The translations under genes were made by a program, and so were the position numbers. From the NCBI RefSeq assembly GCF_000013865.1, contig NC_007948.1:1116001-1180000 (forward strand): DNA of 64,000 bases, written 5' to 3'. This document shows, piece by piece, positions 24,108 to 33,853 of this stretch (positions within the stretch are counted from its first letter, which is position 1; each line of letters starts with the position of its first letter). A model generated the notes under the pieces. The model saw only the letters and a program-made list of their open reading frames with translations. It did not search any database and was not told where the DNA came from. The DNA comes from Polaromonas sp. JS666. Its GTDB lineage: Bacteria > Pseudomonadota > Gammaproteobacteria > Burkholderiales > Burkholderiaceae_C.

Positions 24108-27017
24108 TTATTGGCACGCCTCGCAACCGGGATCGTCGATCGCGCAGAACTTGATGTCGGTTGCCGGCGATGCATTCATCTGTGCTTGCGCTGCCGCAGC
24201 TGCCACTTCAAGCGCGCTCTTGCCGCTGCCCGATGCTTCGGGGCCCGAGGACACCGAGTTCATCTTGCCCGCCTTGACCGTCGATTTCTCGGCGTGTGTG
24301 GCACCCATGGTGCGCAGGTAGTAAGTGGTTTTCAATCCACGCAACCAGGCCAGCTTGTAGGTGTCATCGAGCTTTTTGCCAGAGGCGCCGGCCATGTAGA
24401 TGTTGAGAGACTGCGCCTGGTCAATCCATTTCTGGCGGCGGGCAGCGGCTTCAACAATCCATGACGTTTCCACTTCAAATGCCGTGGCGTAAAGCGCCTT
24501 GATTTCCTGCGGCACCCGGTCAACCGGGCGAAGCGAGCCATCGAAGTGCTTGAGATCGACAACCATCACGTCGTCCCACAGGCCGAGCCGCTTCAGATCA
24601 CGCACCAGGTAGTGGTTGATGACGGTGAACTCGCCGGACAGGTTGGACTTGACCGAGAGGTTGCCGAAGCAGGGTTCGATGCAGGCGTCCACCCCGATGA
24701 TGTTGGAGATGGTGGCCGTCGGGGCAATGGCGACGCAGTTGGAGTTGCGCATGCCGTCCTGGGCAATCTTTTGGCGCAGGGCATCCCAGTCCAGGGTGGC
24801 GGAACGGTCGACTTCCACATAACCGCCGCGCTCTTCGGCCAGCATGTCCAGCGTGTCGAGCGGCAGGATGCCTTTGTCCCAAAGCGATCCCTTGTAGCTG
24901 GCGTATTTGCCGCGCTCCTTGGCGAGCTCGGTCGAAGCCCAGTAGGCGTGGTAGCAGACCGCCTCCATGGACTTGTCGGCAAACTCGACCGCTTCTTGGG
25001 AGGCGTAGGGCACGCGCAGTTCATACAGGCAGTCCTGGAAGCCCATGATCCCCAGGCCCACAGGGCGGTGGCGCATGTTGGAGTCGCGTGCTTTCTTGAC
25101 CGCGTAGTAGTTGATGTCGATCACGTTGTCCAGCATGCGCATGGCCGTGGTGATGGTCTTCTTCAGCTTGTCATGGTCAATCGCGCCGTCCTTCAGGTGC
25201 TGGACCAGATTGACGGAGCCGAGGTTGCAGACGGCGGTTTCGGTGTCGCTGGTATTGAGCGTGATCTCGGTGCACAGGTTGGAGGAGTGCACCACGCCGG
25301 CGTGCTGCTGCGGGGAGCGCACATTGCAGGCATCCTTGAAGGTGATCCAGGGATGGCCGGTCTCGAACAGCATCGACAGCATCTTGCGCCACATGTCGGT
25401 GGCCTGCAGCTTGCGGGCAGGCTTGATCTCGCCACGCTCGGCCCTGGCTTCATAGGCGGTGTAGATCTTTTCGAACTCCTTGCCGAACTTGTCGTGCAGG
25501 TCGGGTGTGTCCGATGGCGAGAACAGCGTCCAGGTGCCTTTTTCCATCACGCGGCGCATGAAGAGGTCAGGGATCCAGTTGGCTGTGTTCATGTCGTGCG
25601 TGCGCCGGCGGTCGTCGCCGGTGTTTTTGCGCAGTTCCAGGAACTCTTCAATATCCAGGTGCCAGGTTTCCAGGTAGGCGCAGACCGCGCCCTTGCGCTT
25701 GCCACCCTGGTTGACCGCGACGGCCGTGTCGTTGACGACTTTCAGGAAGGGAACGACGCCCTGGGACTCGCCGTTGGTGCCCTTGATGTGGGCACCCAGG
25801 GCGCGCACAGGTGTCCAGTCGTTGCCCAGCCCGCCGGCAAACTTGGAGAGCAGGGCGTTTTCCTTGATGGCGTCGTAAATGCCGCCCAGATCATCGGCTA
25901 CCGTGGTGAGGTAGCAGGACGACAGCTGCGAACGCAGGGTGCCGGCATTGAACAGGGTGGGCGTGCTCGACATGAAGTCGAACGACGAGAGGATTTCGTA
26001 AAACTCGATGGCGCGCGCTTCACGGTCGATTTCGCCCAGCGACAGGCCCATGGCCACGCGCATGAAGAACGCCTGCGGCAGTTCGATGCGCTGTTTGCGC
26101 ACATGCAGGAAATAGCGGTCAAACAGGGTCTGCAGGCCGAGGTAGTCAAACTTCAGGTCGCGCTCCGGCTTGAGCGCCGCGCCCAGCCGGGCCAGGTCAA
26201 ACTGCTGCAGCTTTTCGTCGAGCAGTTCGTTCTGCACACCTTTGGCGATGAACTTCGGAAAATACTCTGCATAGCGGGAGTGCATTTCTTCCTGGCTGAC
26301 TTCTTCGCCCAGGACTTCCCGGCGGATGGTGTGCATCAGCAGGCGTGCGGTGGCGTAGGTGTAGTCAGGGTCTTTTTCGATCAGGGTGCGGGCCGCGAGG
26401 ATGGACGCCTTGTAGACCTCGTCGATGGGCACGCCGTCGTAGAGGTTGCGCATGGTCTCGGCAACAATCGGGTCGGGTTTGACATCGGCGCCCAGGTTGG
26501 CGCAGGACGCTTCAATCAGGGCCTGCAGATTGCGCACGTCCAGTGCGACCCGTTGGCCCCCGTCCGTCACATGCAGCATGGGGGCTTCGGGCGCCGGGGT
26601 CTGCGGCTGGCGGGCGCGTTCCTGGCTGCGCTTTTCGCGGTACAACACGTAGGCGCGGGCGATTTCATGGTGGCCTCCGCGCATCAGGCCCAACTCGACC
26701 TGGTCCTGTACATCCTCAATATGAAAGGTTCCGCCGCCCGGGCGGGAGCGCATCAGGGCCCGGATGACGGCCTGGGTCAGGCCGTCGACGGTTTCGCGGA
26801 CACTGGCCGAAGCGGCTCCCTGCGTGCCATGCACGGCCAGGAAGGCCTTCATCATGGCCACGGCAATCTTGTTGGGCTCGAACGGAACCACGGAACCATT
26901 GCGGCGAATGATCTGGTAGTGGGCGAGCGGGTTGGTTGGCGCGCTGCTGTCGTTGCTGACCGGATTGCCGGCCAGGCCGCCCGATGTGACGGGCACTGTG
27001 TGTTGTGCTGTTTGCAT
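24108..27017 (-). CDS. nrdA: Ribonucleoside-diphosphate reductase, class Ia, alpha subunit
   Basis: NrdA is the catalytic subunit that reduces ribonucleoside diphosphates. The 969-residue protein starts with an ATP-cone (about 33-130, IIRRNGSVVPFEPNKIAVAMM). A second, weaker cone-like region (about 147-235) precedes the barrel. Active-site blocks are SSCYLTTVADDLGGIYDAI, SNLCTEITLNTSDTETAVCNLGSVNL and the NSNCVAIAPTATISNI loop. The C-terminal Cys pair that reloads the site is CEACQ. The start at 27017 follows a GAGGAAGCC ribosome site. Expression is probably repressed by NrdR (see 27185). Confidence 0.96.
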   Translation of the reverse strand: MQTAQHTVPVTSGGLAGNPVSNDSSAPTNPLAHYQIIRRNGSVVPFEPNKIAVAMMKAFLAVHGTQGAASASVRETVDGLTQAVIRALMRSRPGGGTFHIEDVQDQVELGLMRGGHHEIARAYVLYREKRSQERARQPQTPAPEAPMLHVTDGGQRVALDVRNLQALIEASCANLGADVKPDPIVAETMRNLYDGVPIDEVYKASILAARTLIEKDPDYTYATARLLMHTIRREVLGEEVSQEEMHSRYAEYFPKFIAKGVQNELLDEKLQQFDLARLGAALKPERDLKFDYLGLQTLFDRYFLHVRKQRIELPQAFFMRVAMGLSLGEIDREARAIEFYEILSSFDFMSSTPTLFNAGTLRSQLSSCYLTTVADDLGGIYDAIKENALLSKFAGGLGNDWTPVRALGAHIKGTNGESQGVVPFLKVVNDTAVAVNQGGKRKGAVCAYLETWHLDIEEFLELRKNTGDDRRRTHDMNTANWIPDLFMRRVMEKGTWTLFSPSDTPDLHDKFGKEFEKIYTAYEARAERGEIKPARKLQATDMWRKMLSMLFETGHPWITFKDACNVRSPQQHAGVVHSSNLCTEITLNTSDTETAVCNLGSVNLVQHLKDGAIDHDKLKKTITTAMRMLDNVIDINYYAVKKARDSNMRHRPVGLGIMGFQDCLYELRVPYASQEAVEFADKSMEAVCYHAYWASTELAKERGKYASYKGSLWDKGILPLDTLDMLAEERGGYVEVDRSATLDWDALRQKIAQDGMRNSNCVAIAPTATISNIIGVDACIEPCFGNLSVKSNLSGEFTVINHYLVRDLKRLGLWDDVMVVDLKHFDGSLRPVDRVPQEIKALYATAFEVETSWIVEAAARRQKWIDQAQSLNIYMAGASGKKLDDTYKLAWLRGLKTTYYLRTMGATHAEKSTVKAGKMNSVSSGPEASGSGKSALEVAAAAAQAQMNASPATDIKFCAIDDPGCEACQ

Positions 27018-27184
27018 GGCTTCCTCTTTGCTTTGTTTGTTTTATGGCTGGTTTGATGTGGTGTTCAGGGTGATGCTGGTTCGCTGAAGGCTGGTCAGAT
27101 CGGTAAGCTGATTTCTTGGCGATATCCTTCGTGATATTTCCGTCCTGATCCGCCCGAATTACATCAAACTGAATCAGGGCTAAG

Positions 27185-27232
27185 ACACTATACCTAGGGT
27201 CCAAGTGGAATACAAGCCACTACCTGTAGTGT
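27185..27232 (-). promoter_or_regulatory. nrdAB promoter with two NrdR boxes
   Basis: On the minus strand TTGTAT (27210-27215) and TATAGT (27187-27192) are separated by 17 bases, a strong sigma-70 promoter. Two 16-bp NrdR-like palindromes flank it: ACACTATACCTAGGGT at 27185-27200, overlapping the -10, and CCACTACCTGTAGTGT at 27217-27232, just upstream of the -35. Their starts are 32 bases apart, about three helical turns, as expected for NrdR operators. nrdR itself is not in the window. Confidence 0.85.
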
Positions 27233-27489
27233 ATCGCCGACTGAATTCGCTTTTGCGTATGGAGGCCATTTTCAGGCTGTTTTTGCGTCCCGGAATGGCG
27301 GCAGGTTTGATGCTGCAACGCCGTGAAAGCCTTGTCAAATCAGGCTTTGGAAAGACAGATGGAGCACTGGCGTGCTTTTTCGCAGACTTCCTTCTGTCAA
27401 GGCCGGCGAATCCTCGATGGGTAAAAATACCGCGAATTTTTCAGCCACCCGATGCATTTTCATCGTGGGGCTGCCGCCCCCAAATCCGC
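27233..27489. other. Rest of the nrdA-ampD intergenic region
   Basis: The whole gap from the nrdA start to the ampD stop is 472 bases. Beyond the NrdR promoter it holds a 7-bp inverted repeat AAAGCCT/AGGCTTT (27326-27332 and 27342-27348). There is also an open frame of doubtful quality from 27205 (see rejected items). I see nothing else. Confidence 0.5.
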
Positions 27490-28107
27490 TCAGTCGATTG
27501 CGGGAAAATACCTATCGGGTGCGGCCAGTGAGCGTTGCAGCAAGGGCCAGTCAAAACCCGGGCCGGGGTCCTGCTTGCGCCCTGCCGCAATGTGTTCGTG
27601 CCCCGCAATGTGGGCGATGGGATAGGCCTGAAGGAGCGCCGCGCACAATCCCGCCAGGGTCTCGTACTGGCGTGCTTCAAAGGTGCTGCCCTCCAGTCCT
27701 TCCAGTTCAATGCCGATGGAGTCGTCGTTGCAGTTGCTGCGTCCCCGGTAGCGGGACTCGCCGGCATGCCACGCACGGTCTTGGCAAGCCACAAATTGCC
27801 ATAGCGCGCCTGCGCGGGTGATGAAAAAGTGAGACGAAACCTGCAGGCCGCGAATGCCCTGGAAGTAAGGGTGCGCTTCCCAGTCGAGCTGGTTGGTGAA
27901 GAGGCGCTGCACGTTGCCGTTGCCGAATTCCCCGGGTGGCAGGCTGATGGAATGAATGACGATCAGGTCAATGTGTGCGCCGCCGGGTCGCGGGCCGTAA
28001 TTGGGTGACGCCAGCGTGCGGGCAAAGCGGTACCAGCCGTCCCGCCACAAGGCCGGGCTGGCAGCCGGCGTGCCGTCCGGCTCAGGCTGACTCATCGGAT
28101 GCGTCAT
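27490..28107 (-). CDS. ampD: 1,6-anhydro-N-acetylmuramyl-L-alanine amidase AmpD
   Basis: AmpD cleaves the peptide from anhydro-muropeptides in the cytoplasm during wall recycling. The 205 residues contain the zinc ligand region [13 protein letters not shown], the substrate loop [13 protein letters not shown] and the C-terminal zinc/acid cluster [19 protein letters not shown]. The start is 28107 or the ATG at 28095; both overlap the pilR end, so translation is coupled. It is the last gene of the ypjD-like/pilSR operon. mpl at 13.3 kb acts later in the same recycling pathway. Confidence 0.95.
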   Translation of the reverse strand: MTHPMSQPEPDGTPAASPALWRDGWYRFARTLASPNYGPRPGGAHIDLIVIHSISLPPGEFGNGNVQRLFTNQLDWEAHPYFQGIRGLQVSSHFFITRAGALWQFVACQDRAWHAGESRYRGRSNCNDDSIGIELEGLEGSTFEARQYETLAGLCAALLQAYPIAHIAGHEHIAAGRKQDPGPGFDWPLLQRSLAAPDRYFPAID

Positions 28108-29524
28108 CGCCGCCGGGTGTCTCGATGTTCAGACGGGCAATGCGGTAGCGGATCTGGCGCAGGCTCAGCCCCAGTTTGGAGGCGGCAGCGGTGCGGTTAA
28201 ACCCGGTCTCCTGCAGCACCTTGGAGAGGATGCTTCGCTCCTGCTGGTCGAGAAACGCCTGCAGATTTTCCGGAACCGCCACGAAATCCTGGGGGGGGGC
28301 CTCGAAATGCAGGTCATTGCCTTCGCCGAGCGCCACCGCGCGGTGCAGGATGTTTTCCAGCTCCCTGACATTGCCGTCAAAGGGATGCGAGCGCAGCTGC
28401 TCCATCACCGCGCCGGTGAGCTCAGGCACAGCGAGCCCCGACTCCTTGCAGATTCTTGACAGCAGGGCCTGGCAAAGTGCCGGCAGGTCTTCGCGCCGCT
28501 CGCGCAGCGGCGGCACACCGATTTCGATCACGTTGAGCCGGTAATACAGATCCTGCCGGAAGGCGCCTGCCTGAACCTGCGCGCCCAGCTCTTTGTGTGT
28601 GGCGCTGACGATGCGGACATCTACCGTGTCTTCCTGGGGGGAGCCCAGCGGCCGCACCGAGCGTTCCTGGATCGCCCGCAGCAGCTTTGATTGCATGGCC
28701 AGCGGCAGGTCACCGATCTCATCGAGAAACAGGGTTCCCCCCTTGGCGGCCTGAAAGTAGCCTTGCCGGTCCTGCGTCGATCCGGTGTAGGCACCTTTGC
28801 GGGCGCCAAAAAACTCGGCTTCAAGCAGGTTTTCAGGAATGGCGCCGCAGTTGACGGCCACAAAGGGACCGGCCGCACGGTGGCTGCAGGCGTGCACCGC
28901 GCGTGCGACCAGTTCCTTGCCCGTGCCGGATTCTCCCTGTATCAGCACCGGTGCCATGCTGCCAGCTACCTTGACGATGCGCGACTTGACGGCCCGCATC
29001 ACCGCCGATTCGCCCACCAGTTTTTGCAGGATGGCTGACGCCGACTTGTCAGATTTTTCCGACTTGGTTGAGGTGGCCGCGGTCGGTCCCGGGCCCAGCT
29101 CGCCAAGACCGCTATCGCCCGCGGCGGGTCGCGACAGGTTCTGCGTGCCCAGGATGGCCGACGCCACGACGCTGCGGAACTGTTTCAGGTCAACGGGTTT
29201 GGTCAGGTAGTCGAACGCGCCAGCCTTGAGGGCTTCCACCGCATTTTCGGCAGAGCCGTGCGCCGTGATGATCACGCAGCGTTCCGCGCGTTGCTGGGCC
29301 ACCAGCTCACGCAGCAGCTCCAGTCCCAACCCGTCGGGCAGGCGCATGTCGGTAATGACTGCATCGAAGCGCTTGCTCTCAAGCTGCTCGCGCGCCTGCA
29401 ACAAATCGCCGGCCGCTTCCACCCGATAACCTTCGCGAAGCAGGGTCAGCTCGTACAGGGTGCGCAGGTCCGGCTCGTCATCGACGACAAGAATATGGGC
29501 GGGTGAGGTGGGGGGTATTTGCAT
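28082..29524 (-). CDS. pilR: Sigma-54-dependent response regulator PilR
   Basis: The 480-residue NtrC-type regulator has a receiver domain ([10 protein letters not shown] near 10-19, phospho-acceptor Asp in [16 protein letters not shown]). The AAA+ domain has Walker A GESGTGKE, Walker [14 protein letters not shown] and [20 protein letters not shown]. The C-terminal Fis-type helix-turn-helix is [21 protein letters not shown]. The sigma-54 contact loop reads GAYTGS instead of GAFTGA. With PilS it activates pilin genes in relatives. It lies 21 bases downstream of pilS and overlaps ampD. Confidence 0.93.
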   Translation of the reverse strand: MQIPPTSPAHILVVDDEPDLRTLYELTLLREGYRVEAAGDLLQAREQLESKRFDAVITDMRLPDGLGLELLRELVAQQRAERCVIITAHGSAENAVEALKAGAFDYLTKPVDLKQFRSVVASAILGTQNLSRPAAGDSGLGELGPGPTAATSTKSEKSDKSASAILQKLVGESAVMRAVKSRIVKVAGSMAPVLIQGESGTGKELVARAVHACSHRAAGPFVAVNCGAIPENLLEAEFFGARKGAYTGSTQDRQGYFQAAKGGTLFLDEIGDLPLAMQSKLLRAIQERSVRPLGSPQEDTVDVRIVSATHKELGAQVQAGAFRQDLYYRLNVIEIGVPPLRERREDLPALCQALLSRICKESGLAVPELTGAVMEQLRSHPFDGNVRELENILHRAVALGEGNDLHFEAPPQDFVAVPENLQAFLDQQERSILSKVLQETGFNRTAAASKLGLSLRQIRYRIARLNIETPGGDDASDESA

Positions 29525-29545
29525 GCTTAGGGTATGCGTAGGGTC

Positions 29546-31261
29546 TCAGGCAGGCATTGTGTCAAAAGAACCCCGGGGGGTGCCGAGAAGCTGTGGCGCC
29601 GGCTTGAAGATGACAAAAAACTCGTTGCCCTCGGTGGCGTGGCGTGCCACCCGCTGGTAGCCAATCAGGGCGCCGTAACGCTCGCACAATTCCCGGCAGA
29701 TGTAAAGGCCCAGCCCGCTGGAGCGGCTCTCGGAGGAGAAAAAAGGTTCGAACAAATGGGTCTCGACCGTTGCTTCCAGCGGTTGGCCGTCACTCCAGAC
29801 CGCCAGCCGGACCTCGCCTCCCGTCATCACCCGGGTGGCTACTTCCATCGAGTGCGCGGACGCGCTGGCGTAACGCAGGGCGTTATCCAGCAGGTTGACC
29901 ATCAGGCGCCGCAGGTGCTCGGCCTCGAACCAGACCGATGTCTGGGCCGCGTTCAGGGTTACGCCCAAGCGCTGCGCTGCCCCGGTCTGGCTGGCCCAGT
30001 CGGTGGCGATTTGAGCAACCGTGTCGTCCAGCATCAGCATCGTCGTTTGCGGCGCGGGTGCCTGTTCCTGGGCCCGCGAGATGTTCAGGACCTCGTCGAC
30101 AATTTTGGCCAGGCGCTGCGCGTTTTGGCTGACCAGCGCGGTGAGCTGGCGGTGGCCGGCATCCTGCAGATCTTCTTCCAGCAGGGCGTTGGCCTGCGAA
30201 ATGGCCGCCAGCGGATTCCTGATTTCGTGGGCCACCGCAGCGGACATGCGCCCCATGGCTGCCATTTTTTCGGTACGCACACGTGCTTCCATTTCACGCA
30301 GGTCCTCGAGAAACATCACGCACAGGCTTTCGTGCGTGCCGTTTTGCGAGGCCGCCAGCCGGGTGCGCACATGCAGCCGCCTTGCGCTGCGGGCTGGAAA
30401 TTCGAGCCGGATGTCCGCTTCCTGGGGCGATTGCGTGGCAAATGTCTGGTGCATCAGGTCCGCAAGGGGTTGCCAGGCGCTCTCCGTGGCCAGCATGAAC
30501 GGCGCGTTGCGAATGGCCTTGCGCATGAACAGCAGCCGCCTGGAGGCGGGGTTCGCCGAGCGCACGACGCCATTGACGTCAACCACCAGCACGCCGTCGG
30601 TCAATGCTTCAATGACCAGTTCGTTGACCTGGGTCTGCATGCGGGCCGCTGACTGGCTGGCTTTGGCGCGTTGCTCTTCCCGCGCCAGGCGCAGCGCCAG
30701 CTGGTTGGCCAGCAGCGCCACCAGGAAGAACCCCGAGCCGCTCAGGCCGGCCTGAAGAAAGCGCGCATTGAAGTCCCCCGGGGTTTGCAGCGAAGTCCAC
30801 CAGGCATCGACGAGCAGCAACAGCGTGACGCTGGCAGCCGTGCCGAAGGCCAGCAGAATCGGCCCGAGAATCGACGACAGAAGCACCGGCAGTGCGAACA
30901 GCGGGGTGTAATTGATGCCGCCCGATTGCAGGAATTCCAGCAGGGAAAAGGTGATCACGTCCACCCCGATGGTGGCCAGCCAGTGTGCGTCAAACGTGCG
31001 GCCCGGTGGCCGGGGCTGGGCCCAAAGCCGCACGGCCAGCGTCGCACACAGGTAGGCGATGCACACGGCGACGGGCCAGCGGTTGCTGCTGTTGCCCAAG
31101 GCGTGGATGACAGCCTGCAGGACCACCAGCACGCCGGCCGTGGCGACACGCGCCGTCATGAAAACGCGCCAGAGGCGGCCGAAGGAGCTGAATTCAGGTT
31201 CGAACTCCCAGGCTCCGGAGGCCTTTTCCGCCGTCTCAAACCATTGGGAGGGTGTCGTCAT
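29546..31261 (-). CDS. pilS: Sensor histidine kinase PilS
   Basis: The 571-residue protein has five to six membrane segments in the first 210 residues, then a PAS-like region (VIEALTDGVLVVDVNGVVRSANPASRRLL). The H-box is AAVAHEIRNPLAAISQANALLEE (around 355), and the ATPase domain has LLDNALRYASASAHS and SSGLGLYICREL. It is the kinase for PilR. Its ATG overlaps the stop of the small gene upstream, and pilR follows at 21 bases. Confidence 0.93.
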   Translation of the reverse strand: MTTPSQWFETAEKASGAWEFEPEFSSFGRLWRVFMTARVATAGVLVVLQAVIHALGNSSNRWPVAVCIAYLCATLAVRLWAQPRPPGRTFDAHWLATIGVDVITFSLLEFLQSGGINYTPLFALPVLLSSILGPILLAFGTAASVTLLLLVDAWWTSLQTPGDFNARFLQAGLSGSGFFLVALLANQLALRLAREEQRAKASQSAARMQTQVNELVIEALTDGVLVVDVNGVVRSANPASRRLLFMRKAIRNAPFMLATESAWQPLADLMHQTFATQSPQEADIRLEFPARSARRLHVRTRLAASQNGTHESLCVMFLEDLREMEARVRTEKMAAMGRMSAAVAHEIRNPLAAISQANALLEEDLQDAGHRQLTALVSQNAQRLAKIVDEVLNISRAQEQAPAPQTTMLMLDDTVAQIATDWASQTGAAQRLGVTLNAAQTSVWFEAEHLRRLMVNLLDNALRYASASAHSMEVATRVMTGGEVRLAVWSDGQPLEATVETHLFEPFFSSESRSSGLGLYICRELCERYGALIGYQRVARHATEGNEFFVIFKPAPQLLGTPRGSFDTMPA

Positions 31262-31507
31262 CTAGCCTCCGGCCTCACGGCGGTGCGCATCACTGCAGTA
31301 GATGCCGCCCCTGGACCCGATCAGGGCCTCGGACCGGGGCAGGTGCACATGGCAAACCTCGCAGGCCACCATCTCCGTGACCTCGTTGGCCGGGCGCGGG
31401 GGGCTGGGCGGACGAGTCGTGTTGGCTTCATTTTTTTCAGCCTGCCGGTTGTGGCGCCAGAGCCAGAAAACCACCAGCACAAGGGCCGCGACCAGCAGGT
31501 ATTTCAT
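31262..31507 (-). CDS. PP0621-like small membrane protein with Cys pair
   Basis: The 81-residue protein has an N-terminal membrane segment (residues 2-16), a Pro/Thr-rich linker and a C-terminal CEVCHVHLPRSEAL...YCSDAHR block with CxxC plus a third Cys. That suggests a small metal or redox site. Its first codon overlaps the end of the cytochrome-assembly-like gene and its end abuts pilS. This family regularly sits upstream of pilS in betaproteobacteria and pseudomonads; its function is unknown. Confidence 0.82.
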   Translation of the reverse strand: MKYLLVAALVLVVFWLWRHNRQAEKNEANTTRPPSPPRPANEVTEMVACEVCHVHLPRSEALIGSRGGIYCSDAHRREAGG

Positions 31508-32304
31508 GCACGCCTCAGGATGACTTCAAGTACAAAACTCGACCCTGCATAGCCCAGCAGCAGCAGGCCTGCGCCGAGGTACAGCACGCGAACCGCCTTG
31601 CGGCCGCGCCAGCCCAGACGGGCGCGGCCGGCCAGAAGCCCTGCAAAGGTCAGCCAGGACAGCACGGAGAAAATCGTTTTGTGGTTCCACATCCGGACCA
31701 TGCCCGGGCCGTACAGGGTTTCGGCAAACAACCAGCCCACCAGCAGTGTTGCCGACAGCAGCACGAAACCGGCTTCGACGAAGCGAAAGGTGAGGCGTTC
31801 CAGCGTGAGCAGCGGCACACCAGCATCGGTTGGCGCGGCCTGGCGCATGGAGCGCTCCGACCGGCTCATCAGCCAGCCATGCACCACTGCCGCCGCAAAC
31901 AGGCCATAGGATGCAATGCCGAGCGCCCAGTGCAGCGGCAGCCAGGGCGAGGCAATGCGGTGGTAGCTGGTGCCGGGGAAAAGCAGCGACAAAATGACCG
32001 CGGCGCTGCCCAGTCCTGCCAGTGCCCAGTGGGCCTGGAGCTGCGGAAACAGGCTGCTTTCAATCGCGTAGACGGTGAGCACCAGCCAGACGGTCATGGA
32101 AAGGGCGGGCGCAAAACCAAAACGCGGCGGATCTCCAAGCAGTCCGTTGGCCAGAGCCAACGCGTGCAGCAGCCATGCCGCCAGCAAAATTCCGCGAATG
32201 GTCGCCGGGCTCAGGCGGGGGGGGGCCAGCGCCAGGGTTGCATAGGCCAGAGCGGCGCCTATTGCCGCCCCAAGACCCCACCACGCACTGAAAGCTAAAA
32301 TCAT
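31504..32304 (-). CDS. CcsA/YpjD-type cytochrome c assembly family membrane protein
   Basis: The 266-residue protein has about eight membrane segments and the CcmC/CcsA-like core WLPLHWALGIASYGLFAAAVVHGWLM. Conserved His residues occur at HW and VHGW, and a tryptophan-containing MWNHKTIFSVLSW loop lies near the C-terminus. E. coli YpjD, also next to ffh, is the closest known type; its exact role is unclear. It heads the minus-strand operon toward pilS and diverges from ffh. Confidence 0.85.
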   Translation of the reverse strand: MILAFSAWWGLGAAIGAALAYATLALAPPRLSPATIRGILLAAWLLHALALANGLLGDPPRFGFAPALSMTVWLVLTVYAIESSLFPQLQAHWALAGLGSAAVILSLLFPGTSYHRIASPWLPLHWALGIASYGLFAAAVVHGWLMSRSERSMRQAAPTDAGVPLLTLERLTFRFVEAGFVLLSATLLVGWLFAETLYGPGMVRMWNHKTIFSVLSWLTFAGLLAGRARLGWRGRKAVRVLYLGAGLLLLGYAGSSFVLEVILRRA

Positions 32305-32382
32305 GGCTACAGTTTAGCCCGTAGTGCTTTCTTTCCTCTCCTCTTTCCTTTCCTAATTGCTCCATGTTTGTGGAGCCTGCTC

Positions 32383-33741
32383 ATGGCCTCAGCCCTTACC
32401 GACAAACTCTCCCGCCTCGTCAAGGAAATGCGAGGCCAGGCCCGCATCACCGAATCCAATGTGCAGGACATGTTGCGCGAGGTGCGCATGGCGCTGCTCG
32501 AAGCCGACGTGGCCCTGCCGGTGGTGCGCGACTTCATCGCCCGCGTCAAGGACAAGGCCCTTGGCCAGGAGGTGATGGGTTCGCTGTCTCCCGGCCAGGC
32601 CCTGGTGGGCATCGTCAACCGCGAGCTGGCGGCGACCATGGGCGAGGGCGTCAGCGACATCAACCTGGCGGCGCAACCGCCCGCGGTGATCCTGATGGCC
32701 GGCCTGCAGGGCGCGGGCAAGACCACCACCACGGCCAAGCTGGCCAAGCACCTGATTGAAAAGCGCAAGAAAAAAGTCCTGACGGTGTCCGGCGACGTCT
32801 ACCGGCCTGCCGCCATAGAGCAGCTCAAGACCGTGACGGCGCAGGCCGGTGCCGAATGGTTCCCGAGCACGCCCGACCAGAAGCCCGTCGACATTGCCAA
32901 GGCCGCGATCGACTACGCACGCAGGCATTTCTTTGACGTGCTGCTCGTCGACACGGCCGGCCGCCTGGCCATTGACGAAGCCCTGATGAAGGAAATCAGG
33001 GAGTTGCACGCGGCGCTCAACCCGGTTGAAACGCTGTTCGTCGTCGATGCCATGCAGGGGCAGGACGCGGTCAACACGGCCAAGGCCTTCAAGGAAGCGT
33101 TGCCGCTGACCGGCATCATTCTGACCAAGACTGACGGCGACTCGCGCGGCGGTGCGGCCCTGAGCGTGCGGCAGATCACCGGCGCACCGATCAAGTTCTC
33201 CGGCACCAGCGAGAAAATCGACGGCCTGGAGGTGTTTGATGCCGAGCGGCATGCCGGCCGCATCCTGGGCATGGGTGACATCGTCGCGCTGGTCGAACAG
33301 GTCGCGGCAGGCGTTGATGTGGCTGCGGCGCAAAAGCTGGCCGCCAAGATCAAGTCGGGCGATGGTTTTGACCTGAATGATTTCCTGAGCCAGCTCCAGC
33401 AGATGAAAAACATGGGCGGCTTGTCCAGCCTGCTCGAGAAGCTGCCGGCGCAGATGGCTGCCAAGGCCGGTCAGGTGGACATGGACAAGGCTGAACGCGA
33501 CATCAAGCGCAAGGAAGGCATCATCCAGAGCATGACGCCGCTGGAGCGCCGCAAGCCCGAACTCATCAAGGCCACCCGCAAGCGCCGCATCGCGGCCGGC
33601 TCGGGCGTGCAGGTTCAGGAGGTCAACCGCCTGCTCAACGAGTTTGAGCAGATGCAGGGCATGATGAAAAAGATGAAGGGCAGCGGCATGATGAAGATGA
33701 TGAAGCGCATGGGCGGCATGAAGGGCATGCCGAAGTTCTGA
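32383..33741 (+). CDS. ffh: Signal recognition particle protein Ffh
   Basis: Ffh binds 4.5S RNA and signal sequences to deliver inner-membrane proteins. The 452-residue protein has the N-domain (ALTDKLSRLVKEMRGQ) and the G-domain with GLQGAGKTTTTAKLA (about 108-122), DTAGR and TKTDGDSRGG. The Met-rich M-domain ends MMKKMKGSGMMKMMKRMGG. The ATG at 32383 matches the family start. It is monocistronic and divergent from the YpjD-like gene. Confidence 0.97.
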   Translation: MASALTDKLSRLVKEMRGQARITESNVQDMLREVRMALLEADVALPVVRDFIARVKDKALGQEVMGSLSPGQALVGIVNRELAATMGEGVSDINLAAQPPAVILMAGLQGAGKTTTTAKLAKHLIEKRKKKVLTVSGDVYRPAAIEQLKTVTAQAGAEWFPSTPDQKPVDIAKAAIDYARRHFFDVLLVDTAGRLAIDEALMKEIRELHAALNPVETLFVVDAMQGQDAVNTAKAFKEALPLTGIILTKTDGDSRGGAALSVRQITGAPIKFSGTSEKIDGLEVFDAERHAGRILGMGDIVALVEQVAAGVDVAAAQKLAAKIKSGDGFDLNDFLSQLQQMKNMGGLSSLLEKLPAQMAAKAGQVDMDKAERDIKRKEGIIQSMTPLERRKPELIKATRKRRIAAGSGVQVQEVNRLLNEFEQMQGMMKKMKGSGMMKMMKRMGGMKGMPKF

Positions 33742-33770
33742 CGCTCCGGGCTTGAGCCGGGTTTATATAA

Positions 33771-33826
33771 AAACGCCGCTAGGCCAATGAGTAAAAACGT
33801 CACCAGCTATCGTAAAGATAGCTGGG
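33771..33826 (-). repeat. GCTAT-type interspersed repeat between ffh and opgH
   Basis: CCAGCTATC (33803-33811) and GATAGCTGG (33817-33825) form a perfect 9-bp stem around GTAAA. The 17-bp family pattern GCTAT-CGTAAA-GATAGC lies at 33806-33822. The minus-strand tail GGCCTAGCGGC near 33773-33785 resembles the GGGCTAGAGGCC end of copy 1. It lies where the convergent ffh and opgH transcripts end. Confidence 0.5.
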
Positions 33827-33853
33827 TGCCGCCGGTCCGGTTCTCGCTTGCTG

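Noticed and set aside
24546..27056. An 836-codon open frame on the plus strand opposite nrdA
   Set aside because: It is the antisense shadow of a highly conserved GC-rich gene; the composition (Val/Gly/His-rich) has no family character.
27205..27531. A 108-codon plus-strand frame in the nrdA-ampD gap
   Set aside because: It starts inside the NrdR operator, overlaps ampD, and has no recognisable domain or ribosome site.
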